Shown piece after piece: positions 16,951 through 25,699 of a stretch of 64,000 nucleotides of DNA. Numbering within the stretch: position 1 is the stretch's first letter; each line of letters begins with the position of its first letter. Where the stretch lies: contig NZ_SOCE01000001.1 of NCBI RefSeq assembly GCF_004365175.1, positions 173,154-237,153 on the forward strand, in the 5' to 3' direction. The notes under the pieces were generated by a model that was given only the letters and a program-made list of their open reading frames with translations, had not been told where the DNA came from and did no database searches. The DNA comes from Kribbella voronezhensis. GTDB taxonomy: Bacteria > Actinomycetota > Actinomycetes > Propionibacteriales > Kribbellaceae. The translations under genes and the position numbers were made by a program.

Positions 16951-17466
16951 ATGACCAACCGGCACGGTGACCTGAGCGTCGCCGAACTGACCGCCGTCAT
17001 CGGCGCCTTCACCCGGATGAACATCCGGCTGCCGTCGATCCAGCGGTTGAGCTTCACCACGTTGTCGGTGCTGCACACGCTCGCGACCGACGGCCCGCGG
17101 CGGCTGACCGAGCTGGCCGGCAACGAGCAGGTCACCCAGCCGGCGATCACCCAGATCGTCACCAAGCTCGAGCAGGACGGCCTGGTGGAGCGCCGGCCGG
17201 ACCCGTCGGACGGCCGGGCGATCCTGGTGCACATCACCGCGAAAGGCAGCGCGATCGTCCACGGTCGCGAGGCCGAGCGGATCACGCGGCTCACCGACCT
17301 CACCGCGCGGCTCACCCCGGCCGAGCGCACCGCCATCGCGGCAGCCCTGCCGGCACTGGCCCGCCTGGTCGAGGTCTACCAGGAGCAGCGCGCAGAGGCC
17401 CGCCGACCCGTAGTACAGACGACCGAGGCCGCGGCAGCGGCTGGAGGAGACCACGATGAGCCATGA
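16951..17466 (+). CDS. MarR-family transcriptional regulator
   Basis: A 171-residue winged-helix protein. The recognition region is LTELAGNEQVTQPAITQIVTKLEQDGLVERRPDPSDGRA (about residues 48-86), the standard MarR DNA-binding helix plus wing. It overlaps the epoxide hydrolase start by 11 bp, so the two are co-transcribed, and it is divergent from the SMP-30-like gene. It likely represses both through the palindrome at 16910-16941; the ligand is unknown. Confidence 0.9.
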   Translation: MTNRHGDLSVAELTAVIGAFTRMNIRLPSIQRLSFTTLSVLHTLATDGPRRLTELAGNEQVTQPAITQIVTKLEQDGLVERRPDPSDGRAILVHITAKGSAIVHGREAERITRLTDLTARLTPAERTAIAAALPALARLVEVYQEQRAEARRPVVQTTEAAAAAGGDHDEP

Positions 17467-18700
17467 GACCCGGCCGTTCCCGTTGGAACCGACGCCGATC
17501 CACGTGCCCGATGCCGTCCTCGCCGACCTGCGGCAGCGGCTGGAGCTGACCCGCTGGCCGGACGACGCGGGCAACGAGGACTCGTACTACGGCCTCAAGC
17601 GCGCCACGCTGGAAAAGCTGGTGGAGTACTGGCGTACGGAGTACGACTGGCGCAAGGCGGAGGCCGCCATCAACGCCTATGAGCACTACCGGGTCGACGT
17701 CGACGGCGTACCGATCCACTTCCTGCGCAAGCCCGGCGTCGGCCCGAACCCGACCCCGTTGATCCTCACCCATGGCTGGCCGTGGACCTTCTGGCACTGG
17801 TCGAAGGTGATCGATCCGCTGGCCGACCCGGCGGCGTACGGCGGTGAGCCGGCCGACGCGTTCGACGTGATCGTGCCGTCGTTCCCCGGGTTCGGGTTCT
17901 CGACACCGCTGCCGGACAACCCCGACATGAACTTCTGGAAGGTCGCCGACCTCTGGCACACGCTGATGACCAAGACCCTCGGCTACGACCGGTACGCCGC
18001 CGCCGGGTGTGACGTCGGCGCGCTGGTGACCGGCCAGCTCGGGCACAAGTACGCCGACGAGTTGTACGGCATCCACATCGGATCGGGGCTGAAGCTCGAC
18101 TTCTTCACCGGCGACCGGGCCTGGGACTTCAGCGGGGGACGGCCGATCCCCGAAGGGCTTCCACCGGAGCTGCACGCCCGGGTCCTGGAGTTCGACAAGC
18201 GGTTCGCTGTCCATCTCGCGGCCCACGTGCTGGACTCGAGCACACTCGCCTATGGGCTGTCCGATTCGCCCGCCGGCATGCTCGCCTGGATCCTGCAGCG
18301 CTGGACGAGCTGGAGCGACAACGGCGGCGACATCGAGACCGTCTTCAGCAAGGACGACCTGCTCACCCACGCGACGATCTTCTGGGCGAACAACGCGATC
18401 GGTACGTCGATCCGCACCTACGCCAACAACAACCGCTACCCGTGGACCCCGTCGCACGACCGGTGGCCGGTCGTCGAGGCGCCCACCGGCATCACCTTTG
18501 TGGCGTACGAGAATCCGCCCGGTGTGACGACCGATCAGCGCGTCCAGAACTTCCTCGAGAGCGACCGCGCGGCCTGGTACAACCACGTGAACCTCACCGC
18601 CCACGACCACGGCGGCCACTTCATCCCGTGGGAGGTCCCCACCGAATGGGTCACCGACCTCCGCCGTACCTTCCACACCCGCCGAGCCGATCAGCCGTAG
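17456..18700 (+). CDS. Epoxide hydrolase (EHN-domain alpha/beta hydrolase)
   Basis: A 414-residue protein with an N-terminal epoxide hydrolase (EHN) domain (residues 1-110; RLELTRWPDD) and an alpha/beta-hydrolase domain. The oxyanion segment is LTHGWPWTFWHW. The nucleophile aspartate is in GCDVGAL, where Trp is commonly found after Asp. The catalytic His is in HDHGGHFIPWEVP near the C-terminus. It would open epoxides to diols. It is translationally linked to the upstream marR gene. Confidence 0.9.
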   Translation: MSHETRPFPLEPTPIHVPDAVLADLRQRLELTRWPDDAGNEDSYYGLKRATLEKLVEYWRTEYDWRKAEAAINAYEHYRVDVDGVPIHFLRKPGVGPNPTPLILTHGWPWTFWHWSKVIDPLADPAAYGGEPADAFDVIVPSFPGFGFSTPLPDNPDMNFWKVADLWHTLMTKTLGYDRYAAAGCDVGALVTGQLGHKYADELYGIHIGSGLKLDFFTGDRAWDFSGGRPIPEGLPPELHARVLEFDKRFAVHLAAHVLDSSTLAYGLSDSPAGMLAWILQRWTSWSDNGGDIETVFSKDDLLTHATIFWANNAIGTSIRTYANNNRYPWTPSHDRWPVVEAPTGITFVAYENPPGVTTDQRVQNFLESDRAAWYNHVNLTAHDHGGHFIPWEVPTEWVTDLRRTFHTRRADQP

Positions 18701-18749
18701 CCGTTCAGCCGTCGCCGTTCAGCCGTCGCCGGGGTCAGGTGCAGCCGGG

Positions 18750-20375
18750 TCAGTCGTAGGCGGCTTCGGCCAGCCAGGTGGTCTGGCGGAGGGTGAAGAG
18801 CCAGGCCCGGCCGTCGACGGCGGCGAACTGGAAGCGGGCCTGGCGGGACGCGGCGGCCGGGTCCCACCAGCGTTCGTCGGCGAGCCAGGGCCCGGCCCAG
18901 GCGACCACCCGGTGAAACTCGTTGCTATCAGCAACTCGTACGCCGGGCGCGAACCGGAATCCGGCCGGCTCACCGGACAACGCACCACGGGCGCTCACCG
19001 ACACCAGTTGCCCGTCCGCGTCGAACACCTGCGCAGGCAGTGGTTCGGGATAGACCGAGGTCGGCACCGGCATCGGCCACAGCTCGGGGCGTGGCGAGAT
19101 CGCCGCACCCGGCCAAGGCGCATCGGCCGGGTAAGCGGGCACCGGCCGATCGCCCCACGGGATCAGGGTCTGCCGCTCCAGGAATCCGCGCCCGCCACCG
19201 AGTGCCACCGAGACGACGGCGCCGTGGCCGAGCATGCTCTGCACCCGCGACAGCGCGCGGTGGATCCGTTCGTCGGGCCCGCCGCCCCACAGGCCGTCGA
19301 CATGGCTGCCGATCGGGTCGGCCTCCTCCGGGATCAGCCGGACCCGCACCACCGGTGAGGTCAGCTCGCTGGTGGCCGTCCCGCTGCCCTGCAACTGCCA
19401 GCGGACCCGGTCGACCAGATCGGTGGCACTGAACCAGCGCGGGTGCAGCCAGTCCCGCTCGTGGATCCGGCCGGACTCGGTGCCGACCTCGACCCGCAGC
19501 GTGGTGCAGACCAGGCCGAGCGCGGCCAGCCGGCCGATGAGTTCGTCGGCGACCCCGCGGACCGCGAACGCGACCTGGTCGACCCGGTCCACCGCCGGCT
19601 CGAAGTCCAGCGTCCGGGCCAGGTCGGGTGGCACCTGCCGGGCGACCACCGGGCGGTCGTCGGCTCCCCGGGCCAGCCGGTGCGCGAACGCGCCGTCCGG
19701 CCCGAACCTGGTCAGTACTTCGGCCGCCGGAAGCTGCGCGAACGCGCCGAGCGAGCGCAGTCCGAGTCGCCGGAGCAGATCGGTGAGAGCGGGCTGGCCG
19801 AGCGTGTCGACCGTGATCGGCGCCAGGAACTCCGCCGAGCCGCCGGGCGGGATCACCAGCACCCTGGTCCGGGGCGAACTCGACCGGGCCGCCTGCTCGG
19901 CGGCGAACGGCCCGTCGGCGACCCCGACCCGCCCACCCGGTACGTCGAATGTCTCCAGCCGGTCGAGCAGCTTCTCCGCCGCGGCCTGCTCGGTCCCGTA
20001 GAACCGGGTCGGGCCGCGGGCCTTCAGCGCACACATGCCCGGCCGGATCACCTGGACGCCGGGAGTCAGTGCCTCCAGGCAGCTGATCACCGGGTCGAAG
20101 GCCCGCGCGTCGATCACCGGGTCGTACTTCAGCACCACCAGCTCGGGGCACCGCGACTGGGCATCACGCGCCTTCAGCCCCTGCCGCACCCCTTCGGACC
20201 GGGCGGCAGCCGAAGCCGCCAGCACCTTGCCCTTGGCCAGTACTGCGACCGGCTCGTCCGGGGAATGTCCGGCCGCCGTGGCTGCCGCCGTCACCGGCCA
20301 GTCCGGCACCCAGACCACCATCGTCCGGGTCGGACTCCCCTGCGCCGGCGCAACCGGCGACCGCGCAGCAGCCAT
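18750..20375 (-). CDS. imuB: ImuB, catalytically inactive Y-family polymerase homologue
   Basis: About 541 residues. The Y-family palm and fingers are recognisable (VVWVPDWPV; RCPELVVLKYDP; LGLRSLGAFAQLPAAEV). However, the second acidic motif (SxDE) is replaced by CALKARGPTRFYG, so the metal-binding set is incomplete as in other ImuB proteins. A beta-clamp-binding-like segment, RQTLIPWGDR, occurs after the little-finger region. ImuB links DnaE2 to the clamp. The start at 20375 shares one base with the imuA stop (TGATG), so imuA-imuB is an operon under the SOS box at 21313-21326. Confidence 0.92.
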   Translation of the reverse strand: MAAARSPVAPAQGSPTRTMVVWVPDWPVTAAATAAGHSPDEPVAVLAKGKVLAASAAARSEGVRQGLKARDAQSRCPELVVLKYDPVIDARAFDPVISCLEALTPGVQVIRPGMCALKARGPTRFYGTEQAAAEKLLDRLETFDVPGGRVGVADGPFAAEQAARSSSPRTRVLVIPPGGSAEFLAPITVDTLGQPALTDLLRRLGLRSLGAFAQLPAAEVLTRFGPDGAFAHRLARGADDRPVVARQVPPDLARTLDFEPAVDRVDQVAFAVRGVADELIGRLAALGLVCTTLRVEVGTESGRIHERDWLHPRWFSATDLVDRVRWQLQGSGTATSELTSPVVRVRLIPEEADPIGSHVDGLWGGGPDERIHRALSRVQSMLGHGAVVSVALGGGRGFLERQTLIPWGDRPVPAYPADAPWPGAAISPRPELWPMPVPTSVYPEPLPAQVFDADGQLVSVSARGALSGEPAGFRFAPGVRVADSNEFHRVVAWAGPWLADERWWDPAAASRQARFQFAAVDGRAWLFTLRQTTWLAEAAYD

Positions 20376-21301
20376 CACCCCACCGCCTCCCACCGCTCGT
20401 CAACCGGCCGCCCCGCATCCAGCGGCCAGCCCGAGTCAACCGCCCGGCCCAGGTCACCTGGCCGCCCCGAGTCAACCGCCCGGCCCGACTCGACCGCCCG
20501 GCCCGGGTCACCCGGCTGCACCAAGTCGATCGGGCGCACCGAGCGGATGGAGCCGTCGACCGCGGGGAGCCAGAGCTGGTGCTGACGAGACGCGCCGCGC
20601 CCGGTCACCGCGACGGTCGCCTGCCGCCCCGCGAGATAGCCCTCGCCCGCACCCAGCCCGGTCCAGACGTTGCCCTGAACCTCTAGTCGAGCTTCACTCC
20701 CCGGCCAGGACCCGACCGCGATCAGCATCGCGCCTCGGGTCCGCAGCCGGGCAGCCAGCCGGGAGGCCTCCCCCGGCGTCACCTCACCGGGCGGCCGGAC
20801 CACCACCACGGTCAGGGCGTCGACCAGCGCCGCGACCACGCTGAGCCAGTCCCGCTCCGGATCGGGCACCAGCACCAGCCGCTCCAGGTCGACCCCGAAC
20901 TCCCGGGCCGCCTCCGCCCCGAACGACGGCAGCCCGACCACCCCGCACCAGGCACCCTCCGCGGACGGGCCGGCCATCATCGCCATCACCAACGCGGTCG
21001 ACCCGCGCACGGAGTACACCGAACCGCCCTTCAAGGACCCGGACAGAAGGTCGGAGACGGCCGGTAGCGTGGGCAGCGCCCGCTCGACGGTCGCGGTGTC
21101 CAGCGCCTGTTGCACCCGGGTCTCGGTGGTCCGCGGCGCCGGCACCGTCCGCACGGCGGCCGACTCCTCCTCGGCCTCCCGGAGCCGGGCCGCCTTCTGC
21201 TCCTTGGCCCGCGCCAGCAACGACCGTGCCTGATCGAGCGCGGTCACCCGGCTAGGCTCAGCCGGACGCGCTGGCAGCTCAACAGCAGGTGTCCCCGTCA
21301 C
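20375..21301 (-). CDS. imuA: ImuA, RecA-like mutasome accessory protein
   Basis: About 308 residues from a GTG at 21301. The RecA-like core includes GSVYSVRGSTALVMAMMAGPS and LERLVLVPDPERDWLSVVAALVDALTVVVVRPP; no intact Walker A GKS/T is seen. The C-terminus is unusual: six or seven short repeats of the type GRAVDSG/GRPGDLG. Starting at 21337 would put the SOS box inside the coding sequence, so 21301 or a second GTG at 21247 is more likely. ImuA works with ImuB and DnaE2 in SOS mutagenesis. Confidence 0.85.
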   Translation of the reverse strand: MTGTPAVELPARPAEPSRVTALDQARSLLARAKEQKAARLREAEEESAAVRTVPAPRTTETRVQQALDTATVERALPTLPAVSDLLSGSLKGGSVYSVRGSTALVMAMMAGPSAEGAWCGVVGLPSFGAEAAREFGVDLERLVLVPDPERDWLSVVAALVDALTVVVVRPPGEVTPGEASRLAARLRTRGAMLIAVGSWPGSEARLEVQGNVWTGLGAGEGYLAGRQATVAVTGRGASRQHQLWLPAVDGSIRSVRPIDLVQPGDPGRAVESGRAVDSGRPGDLGRAVDSGWPLDAGRPVDERWEAVG

Positions 21302-21312
21302 CCCTCCATGTT

Positions 21313-21326
21313 CGAACACCTGTTCG
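21313..21326. promoter_or_regulatory. SOS box (LexA operator) of imuA-imuB
   Basis: CGAACACCTGTTCG, identical in all 14 bases to the dnaE2 box. It lies 12 bp upstream of the chosen imuA start and 66 bp upstream of the alternative GTG at 21247. Confidence 0.92.
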
Positions 21327-21354
21327 ATCGCTGTCAATCGCGCCCGTCATCCGA

Positions 21355-22215
21355 TTACCTCACCGACGTGATGAGTTCATCCGCGACCCACTGGGCGACC
21401 TTGGCCGGATAAGGCGCCGGGAGGCCCAGTACGACGTGCTCGAAGCCGGCGCCGACCGCCTCGACGATCGCCTCCCGGGTAGCACCGGGCTCGTCATAGG
21501 AGACCGGCAGATGGATCGAGCGCGTGATCGAGGCAGGATCCCGGCCGATCTCCGCGCAGTACCGGTCCAGCAGAGCACTCCGCCGTACGACGTCCTCGAG
21601 GTCGCCACCGGGGATGTTCCAGACGTCGGCGTGCTCGGCGGCGATCCGCAGTACGGCGGCTGATCGGCCACCGATGACGATCGGCGGATGCGGACTCTGC
21701 AAGGGCTTGGGGTTGCAGAACGCCCCGGTGAGATCGAGGTAGTTGCCGTGGAAGTCGAACGGCGACGTCTCCGTCCACAACCGCCGGATCACCGTGCACG
21801 CCTCGGCGAAGCTCCCCACCGCATCGGCTACTTCATGGAAAGGCAGGCCGTGCGCCGCGTACTCACGCCTGGCCAGCGGATGGTCCGGACGCGAGCCGAC
21901 GCCGATCCCGAAGTCGAGGCGTCCACCGGAGACGATGTCGACGGTCGCGGCCATCTTGGCGAGCATCGCGGGCGGCCGGAACCGGTTGCTGGTGACCAGC
22001 AACCCCAGGCGCAGCCGCTGGGTCTGCGCGGCCAGGGCGGACAGCAACGTCCAGCCTTCCAGGATCGACCCGTCCGGATCGCCGCCGATCGGCAGCAGAT
22101 GGTCGAACAGCCAGGCGTGCTCGATCTCCTCGATGGCGTCCGCCTCGCGCCAGACCCGGAGTACGTCGTCGTAGCCGACCTGCATCGGCGCGGTCATGAT
22201 CCCGAAACTCGGCAT
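21355..22215 (-). CDS. LLM-class (luciferase-like) flavin/F420-dependent oxidoreductase
   Basis: A 286-residue TIM-barrel protein. Features are HAWLFDHLLPIGGDP, LGLLVTSNRFRPPAMLAKMAATVDIVSGGRLDFGIGVG, and PPIVIGGRSAAVLRIAAEHADVWNI, typical of F420-dependent LLM oxidoreductases. The start MPSFGIMTAP is two bases after the stop of the aldo/keto reductase gene, so the two are an operon. A longer frame reaching to 22872 only overlaps that gene. The substrate is unknown. Confidence 0.9.
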   Translation of the reverse strand: MPSFGIMTAPMQVGYDDVLRVWREADAIEEIEHAWLFDHLLPIGGDPDGSILEGWTLLSALAAQTQRLRLGLLVTSNRFRPPAMLAKMAATVDIVSGGRLDFGIGVGSRPDHPLARREYAAHGLPFHEVADAVGSFAEACTVIRRLWTETSPFDFHGNYLDLTGAFCNPKPLQSPHPPIVIGGRSAAVLRIAAEHADVWNIPGGDLEDVVRRSALLDRYCAEIGRDPASITRSIHLPVSYDEPGATREAIVEAVGAGFEHVVLGLPAPYPAKVAQWVADELITSVR

Positions 22216-22217
22216 GC

Positions 22218-23237
22218 TCACCGCCTGCGCAGCGACGGGTCGAGCAGCGCCGGCGGGGTGTAGAACTTCTGCTCCGGTGCGAGGTCGAGGCCGGGAGCGA
22301 CAATCGCGTCGATGGCGTCCAGGACGTCGGCGGTCAGCACGGTGTCCGCGGCGGCCAGCTGGGAGTGCAGGTGGTCCACCGTGCGCGGGCCGATGATCGC
22401 ACTGGTGACGCCTGGGTGCGCGGTGACGAACCCGAGCGCGAGCTGGATCAGGGTCAGCCCGGCCTCCTCGGCGACCTTCACCAGTTGCTCGACGGCATCG
22501 AGGCGGACCTGGTTCGACGGGATGCTGAGATCGAACCACTCCGGCCGGGCGGCCGAGCGATTGGTGGAGATCTCCTGGCCGGCCCGCACCGCGCCAGACA
22601 GCCACCCCGAGGCCAGCGGGCTCCAGACCAGTACGCCGAGTCCGTACTCCGCGGTGACCGGCAGCACGTCGGACTCGATGGCGCGCTGCAGGATCGAGTA
22701 GCCGGGCTGCTCGGTGACGTAGCGGCTCAGGTGGTTCTCCCGGGCCGCCCATTGGGCCTGCACGATCCGGTACGCCGGGAACCCGGACGACCCGAAGTAC
22801 CGGATCTTTCCGGCCCGCTGCAGATCGGTCAGGGCCGAGAGGGTCTCTTCGTCGCTCGTCGTCGGATCCCACCGGTGCATCTGATAGAGGTCGACGTGGT
22901 CGACACCCAACCGGCGGAGGCTGTTGTCCAGTTCGGTGACCAGCCAGCGGCGCGAACTGCCCCGGTGGTTGCGCTCCTCCCCCATCGGCAGGGTGGCCTT
23001 GGTGGCCAGGACGAGATCGTCGCGGCGGCCGGCGATCGCCTTGCCGACCAGTTCCTCCGACTCGCCCTGGCCGTACATGTCGGCGGTGTCGACGAGGTTG
23101 ATGCCGGCCTCGAGGGCCGCGTCGACGATCGCGGTCGCCTCGTTCTGGTCGGTGCGGCCGATCGGGCCGAAGTTCATCGCGCCGAGCGCGAGCGTGCTGA
23201 CCTGGACGCCGGTCCGGCCGAGAGTGCGGTACTGCAT
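22218..23237 (-). CDS. Aldo/keto reductase
   Basis: A 339-residue NADPH-dependent reductase. The N-terminus MQYRTLGRTGVQVSTLALG, the catalytic set with Asp/Tyr in LVDTADMYGQGESEELVG, a Lys in LATKATLP, the His in DLYQMHRWDP, and a C-terminal SAIIGPRTVDHL are all present. The start follows GAGGAGATT. It is divergent from a tetR gene and the shared region carries two matching operators, so repression by that TetR is expected. Confidence 0.93.
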   Translation of the reverse strand: MQYRTLGRTGVQVSTLALGAMNFGPIGRTDQNEATAIVDAALEAGINLVDTADMYGQGESEELVGKAIAGRRDDLVLATKATLPMGEERNHRGSSRRWLVTELDNSLRRLGVDHVDLYQMHRWDPTTSDEETLSALTDLQRAGKIRYFGSSGFPAYRIVQAQWAARENHLSRYVTEQPGYSILQRAIESDVLPVTAEYGLGVLVWSPLASGWLSGAVRAGQEISTNRSAARPEWFDLSIPSNQVRLDAVEQLVKVAEEAGLTLIQLALGFVTAHPGVTSAIIGPRTVDHLHSQLAAADTVLTADVLDAIDAIVAPGLDLAPEQKFYTPPALLDPSLRRR

Positions 23238-23269
23238 GACAATCTCCTCGAAGTTGCTACTCTGGGATA

Positions 23270-23288
23270 AGCGGAACGAGGTTCCGCT
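23270..23288. promoter_or_regulatory. TetR operator 1
   Basis: AGCGGAAC-GAG-GTTCCGCT, a perfect inverted repeat with 8-bp arms, 33 bp upstream of the aldo/keto reductase start. It shares the core CGGAAC-N3-GTTCCG with operator 2. Confidence 0.8.
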
Positions 23289-23297
23289 AGCTACGAT

Positions 23298-23314
23298 ACG
23301 GAACGTTGTTCCGT
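23298..23314. promoter_or_regulatory. TetR operator 2
   Basis: ACGGAAC-GTT-GTTCCGT, a perfect inverted repeat with 7-bp arms, 16 bp upstream of the tetR start. The centres of the two operators are 27 bp apart, so they cover both divergent promoters. Confidence 0.8.
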
Positions 23315-23329
23315 TTAACAAGGAGTGCC

Positions 23330-23893
23330 ATGACCGAGAAGCCGCGAAAGCGGGCCGACGCGCGGCGGAACGAGCTGAGCCTGCTGGACGCCGCCGCCGC
23401 GACCTTCGTCGCTGCCGGGGTCGACGCGCCGGTGCGGGACATCGCGGCCAAGGCCGGGGTCGGGGTCGGCACGATCTACCGCCACTTCCCGACCCGGGCC
23501 GATCTCATCGTCGCCGTCTACCGGCACCAGGTGGAGGCGTGCGCCGAGGCGGGGCCGGCCCTGCTCGCCGCCAACACCTCCCCGCATGCCGCGCTGGCCC
23601 AGTGGATCGATCTCTTCGTCGATTTCCTGGTCACCAAGCACGGGCTGGCCGGCGCGCTGCGGTCCGACAACGCCGCCTTCCAGACTCTTCACGCCTACTT
23701 CGTCGACCGCCTCGTACCGGTCTGCGGCCAACTGCTCGACGCCGCCGTCGCGGCCGGCGAGATCCGCGACGACCTGCAGCCGATCACCTTGATGCGCGGG
23801 GTCGGGAATCTCTGCATCGGCGCGGAGAACAACCCCGACTACGACGCCCGTCGCCTGGTCGCCCTGCTGATCGCCGGCCTTCGTCTCGCCTAG
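23330..23893 (+). CDS. TetR-family transcriptional regulator
   Basis: A 187-residue protein. The N-terminal HTH reads LLDAAAATFVAAGVDAPVRDIAAKAGVGVGTIYRHFPTRADLI-type (about residues 20-60, quoted in parts), followed by a helical ligand domain. The start at 23330 lies behind AAGGAG. Because the two palindromes in front of it are identical in core, autoregulation together with control of the divergent aldo/keto reductase-LLM operon is likely. Confidence 0.92.
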   Translation: MTEKPRKRADARRNELSLLDAAAATFVAAGVDAPVRDIAAKAGVGVGTIYRHFPTRADLIVAVYRHQVEACAEAGPALLAANTSPHAALAQWIDLFVDFLVTKHGLAGALRSDNAAFQTLHAYFVDRLVPVCGQLLDAAVAAGEIRDDLQPITLMRGVGNLCIGAENNPDYDARRLVALLIAGLRLA

Positions 23894-23944
23894 TGCTCCG
23901 CATCCGAAGTTGTTCGAGTGATCGCGGGCACTAGGGTCGGCGGC

Positions 23945-24322
23945 ATGGATCTGGCGGCCGAAGTCGAGAAGCATCACGAGGACCTGGCGCGCTGGCTCGG
24001 GAGCGAGGCGGAGCCGGCGCTGCTCGACAGCATCCGGGCAGCGCACCGGCCGGAGTTCACCCTGGTCGCGATCGACGGGGCGAAGCTCGACCTGGACGGC
24101 CTGCTGACCGGACTGGCCGGCGCGCGCAACGCCGTACCGGGGTTGACGATCGGGATCGAGGAGTTCGAGGTCGTCGTACGAACTGCCGAGGTCGCGGTCT
24201 GCCGGTTCCTCGAGCGGCACTCGGTCGGCTCGCTGCGGCGGACCGTCGTGGTGCTGACGGCGGATCCGGCCGGTCGCAACGGGGTCCGCTGGCTGAGTGT
24301 GCAGGAGACGCCGGTTCTCTGA
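23945..24322 (+). CDS. DUF4440/SnoaL-like small protein
   Basis: A 125-residue protein starting MDLAAEVEKHHEDLARWLG, with FTLVAIDGAKLDLDGLL and VCRFLERHSV. This is consistent with the NTF2-like DUF4440 family. No catalytic signature can be named. It lies 51 bp after tetR on the same strand and 19 bp before a PPOX-type oxidoreductase gene. Confidence 0.65.
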   Translation: MDLAAEVEKHHEDLARWLGSEAEPALLDSIRAAHRPEFTLVAIDGAKLDLDGLLTGLAGARNAVPGLTIGIEEFEVVVRTAEVAVCRFLERHSVGSLRRTVVVLTADPAGRNGVRWLSVQETPVL

Positions 24323-24341
24323 CTCTGCGAGAGTGGGCGGT

Positions 24342-24806
24342 ATGCCGAGAACGATTGCCACCAACACCAAGGTCGACACCGAGGCGCTGCTCGAGTTCGT
24401 CCGGCCGCGCCATCACATGCTGCTGGTCACCCGGCGCGCCGACGGATCCCCGCAGATCTCCCCGGTCTCCGGCGGGGTCGACGCCGAGGGCCGGATCGTC
24501 ATCTCGTCCTATCCGGAACGGGCCAAGAGCAAGAATGTGCAGCGCGATCCGCAGACCGCCGTGGTCGTGCTGTCCGACGACTGGAACGGGCCGTGGGTCC
24601 AGATCGACGGCAGCGGCGAGGTGATCGAACTGCCCGACGCGGTGGAGCCGCTGGTCGACTACTACCGGTCGATCTCCGGCGAGCACCCGGACTGGGACGA
24701 GTACCGCGAAGCGATGCGCAAGCAGGGCAAGTGCCTGATCCGCATCACCCCGCAACGCTGGGGCCCGGTCGCCACCGGCGGCTTCCCCGCCCACCTCGCC
24801 GACTGA
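24342..24806 (+). CDS. PPOX-class F420-dependent oxidoreductase
   Basis: A 154-residue split-barrel flavin/F420-binding protein. Typical parts are LLVTRRADGSPQISPVSGGVDAEGRIVISS, KSKNVQRDPQTAVVVL and WVQIDGSGEVIELPD. Enzymes of this class reduce small substrates with F420H2 or bind FMN. Two F420-type enzymes (this and the LLM protein) lie near the same tetR gene, but they are on opposite strands and may not be functionally linked. Confidence 0.88.
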   Translation: MPRTIATNTKVDTEALLEFVRPRHHMLLVTRRADGSPQISPVSGGVDAEGRIVISSYPERAKSKNVQRDPQTAVVVLSDDWNGPWVQIDGSGEVIELPDAVEPLVDYYRSISGEHPDWDEYREAMRKQGKCLIRITPQRWGPVATGGFPAHLAD

Positions 24807-24824
24807 GCCACTTACGACGAACGC

Positions 24825-24865
24825 CACGCCGTACGGCGTGACGCCGTCGTACGGCGTGACGCCGG
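24825..24865. terminator. Repeated GCCGTACGGC palindromes between convergent genes
   Basis: A perfect 16-bp palindrome CACGCCGTACGGCGTG is followed at once by a second, nearly identical copy. It lies between the stop of the PPOX gene (24806) and that of the gntR gene (24901), which are convergent, so a bidirectional terminator role is plausible. Confidence 0.5.
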
Positions 24866-24900
24866 CTGACCCCGCAGCTCAGCGGGCGGCCTAGAGCCGG

Positions 24901-25593
24901 TCAGTCCTTCTTGTAGCGGCGTTCCATCGTTTCGGTGATGCGCTGCATCGCGCCTTCCAGGTGTTCGCGCAGGGCCGCCTCGGCGCCGGCCTCGTCGTGG
25001 GCCAGGCAGGCGTCCAGGATCGCCTGGTGCTCACGCCGGGTCTGCTCGATCCGGGCCTTGGTCTGCCGGGAGCCGAACCGGTAGCGCTCGCTGTTCTGCC
25101 AGACGGGCTCGATCGCGCGCGGCAGCCAGCGCGACCCACCGGCCCGGTAGATCGCGAAGTGGAACTCGGTGTGCGCCTGCCGCGAGGCGATGATGTCGCC
25201 CGCCTTCGACAACCGGACGTGCTCGGCCAGCGCGGCCCGCGCCAGCGCCGCGTCGGAGTCGGCGAACCTGGTCGCGGCAGCCCGTACGGCGAGGCTCTCC
25301 AGGGCGAGCCGGGTCTGGTGGGTGTCGCGCAGGTCCTCCATCGACAGTTCGCGGACCCAGGCGCCCTTGTGCGGCACGATCTCGACCAGTCCGAGCGCCT
25401 GCATCCGGCGCAGCCCTTCGCGGATCGGCATCTGGCTCATGTCCAGCCGCTTGGCCAGCTCCTCGAGGCGCAACGCCGTACCGCTGGGCAGCTCGCCGGA
25501 CAGGATGAGTTCGTGCAACTCGGCCGCGGCTTCTTCCGCGAGCGTACGACGGCCGCTCGGTCCCCCGGGCGTGAGCTCGAGTCGTCGGGTCAT
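24901..25593 (-). CDS. GntR-family regulator, FCD/FadR subfamily (copy B)
   Basis: About 230 residues. The N-terminal winged helix has LRLEELAKRLDMSQMPIREGLRRMQALGLVEIVPHKGAWV. The FCD ligand domain has TRLALESLAVRAA, HTEFHFAIYRAG and a metal-binding-type His in AHDEAG. It is about 70% identical by eye to the GntR protein encoded at 30366-31076, including long runs in the FCD domain. FCD regulators usually bind organic acids. The start MTRRLEL at 25593 was chosen for similarity to the paralogue N-terminus. Confidence 0.9.
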   Translation of the reverse strand: MTRRLELTPGGPSGRRTLAEEAAAELHELILSGELPSGTALRLEELAKRLDMSQMPIREGLRRMQALGLVEIVPHKGAWVRELSMEDLRDTHQTRLALESLAVRAAATRFADSDAALARAALAEHVRLSKAGDIIASRQAHTEFHFAIYRAGGSRWLPRAIEPVWQNSERYRFGSRQTKARIEQTRREHQAILDACLAHDEAGAEAALREHLEGAMQRITETMERRYKKD

Positions 25594-25699
25594 GGGGTAC
25601 GGGTTACCTCTCTCCTGCACGGCACTCACGTCTGCGAGGTAACCGTAGCTGGGAGTCGGCATTCACGTGCACTCCGACAACAGTTTGCCCGCGCCGTGA

